From Bacilli bacterium (GTDB lineage Bacteria > Bacillota_I > Bacilli_A > RF39 > UBA660), in assembly GCA_900751815.1 (NCBI GenBank), contig CAADST010000135.1:1-6637 (forward strand): a DNA stretch of 6,637 nt, in the 5' to 3' direction. Shown piece by piece: positions 5,927 to 6,637 of this stretch (position 1 is its first letter; each line of letters begins with the position of its first letter). Both the position numbers and the translations under genes were made by a program. The notes below the pieces were generated by a model. The model made no database searches and was not told the DNA's origin. It saw only the letters and a list, made by a program, of their open reading frames with translations.

Positions 5927-6637
5927 ATGGCTAAATCCGTTTACATTCACATTCCTTTTTGCAAGAGCATTTGTTCTTATTGTGATTTTTGTAAGTTTTT
6001 ATACAATGAAAAATGGGTTGGAGCTTATCTTACAGCTTTAAAAAGAGAAATTAAAGATCGCTATATGGATGATGATATTACCACAATCTATATCGGCGGA
6101 GGAACTCCTTCAGCTTTAAGTTGTGATGAAATCAAAAGACTTATGGAAATAATAAGTGTATTTAAGACTGAAAACCTAAAGGAATTCACATTTGAATGTA
6201 ATTTAAGTGATATAAATAAAGAATTACTCTTACTTCTTAAATACTATAAAGTAAATAGACTTAGTATTGGTATTGAATCATTTAATAAGAAAAATTTAGA
6301 GTTTATGGAAAGAACTGCTGATTATAAGGAAGCTTTAGAAAAAATAAAATTATGTCGTGAGTATGGCTTTAATAATATCAATATTGATTTAATGTATGCA
6401 ATTCCTGGCGAAACCTTAAAAGATTTAAAGAAAGATTTAGATTTATTTATGTGTCTAAATCCAACACATATTAGTACTTATAGTCTTATAATTGAAGAAC
6501 ATACTAAACTTGATAATGTAAAAGCTCAAGTTATTGCGGAAGAACTAGATTATGAAATGTTTAAATTAATAGAGAAAAGACTTAAAAATGCTCATCATTA
6601 TGAAATAAGTAATTTTGCTATTAAAGGTTATGAGTCA
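5927..6637 (+). CDS. hemW: HemW heme chaperone, radical SAM family (3'-partial)
   Basis: Open to the window end; 237 residues are visible. The ATG follows AAGGGG in the end of the previous gene and starts one base after that gene's stop. The cluster-binding motif is Cys12-x3-Cys16-x2-Cys19 in PFCKSICSYCDFC, which holds the radical-SAM [4Fe-4S] cluster. It is followed by Phe21, where true coproporphyrinogen dehydrogenases (HemN) have a fourth Cys, so this is a HemW heme chaperone and not the oxidase. Also seen are YIGGGTPSAL, RLSIGIESFN, INIDLMYAIPGET, ISTYSLIIE and YEISNFAIKGYES at the end. Typical HemW has GVQSFN and a later GRxH; here Gln is Glu and the latter reads MERTAD, a mild divergence. 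The missing C-terminal part (HemW is about 375-390) would carry the HemN C-terminal domain. In Firmicutes hrcA usually follows. Confidence 0.95.
   Translation, partial: MAKSVYIHIPFCKSICSYCDFCKFLYNEKWVGAYLTALKREIKDRYMDDDITTIYIGGGTPSALSCDEIKRLMEIISVFKTENLKEFTFECNLSDINKELLLLLKYYKVNRLSIGIESFNKKNLEFMERTADYKEALEKIKLCREYGFNNINIDLMYAIPGETLKDLKKDLDLFMCLNPTHISTYSLIIEEHTKLDNVKAQVIAEELDYEMFKLIEKRLKNAHHYEISNFAIKGYES

Noticed and set aside
1..6637. Mycoplasma-type code with TGA as tryptophan.
   Set aside because: spoIIP ends in TGA exactly at the start of the next gene, all tryptophans are TGG, and no in-frame TGA interrupts any gene.

Overview
The window is strongly AT-rich, uses TGA as a stop (end of spoIIP) and TGG for tryptophan, has good Shine-Dalgarno sites, and carries sporulation-type genes. 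This points to a low-GC, endospore-related member of the Bacillota (Bacilli- or Erysipelotrichia-like) with the standard bacterial code, not a code-4 Mycoplasma. The exact taxon cannot be read from the sequence. No mobile elements, CRISPR arrays, tRNAs or rRNAs were seen.

Left part (1-2303): a 5'-truncated CPBP-family membrane protease with an unusual C-terminal extension runs rightward. It meets a leftward exported transglutaminase-like protein head-on at a shared 12-bp hairpin that touches both stop codons. Further right on the minus strand is rpsT (ribosomal protein S20), which has a clear promoter and an AT-rich terminator.

Centre (2304-2386): a short divergent promoter region separates rpsT from the rightward cluster. 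It holds a near-perfect dyad.

Right part (2387-6637): a tightly packed co-directional cluster runs spoIIP, a small one-span membrane protein in the yqxA position, lepA, a small helix-turn-helix gene, and hemW (cut by the window end). This is the classic Firmicute order rpsT/gpr/spoIIP/yqxA/lepA/hemW/hrcA, with two differences. The gpr germination-protease gene is absent from its usual place, and an extra gene lies between lepA and hemW. That extra gene encodes what looks like two tandem SpoIIID-type helix-turn-helix units, the first degenerate. The cluster therefore joins an engulfment cell-wall hydrolase (SpoIIP), a probable sporulation-type regulator, a translation GTPase and a heme chaperone, with junctions of +1 to -4 nt except before lepA, where a probable internal extended -10 promoter sits.

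Most of the window is ordinary core genome. The tandem SpoIIID-like protein is the least conventional item.
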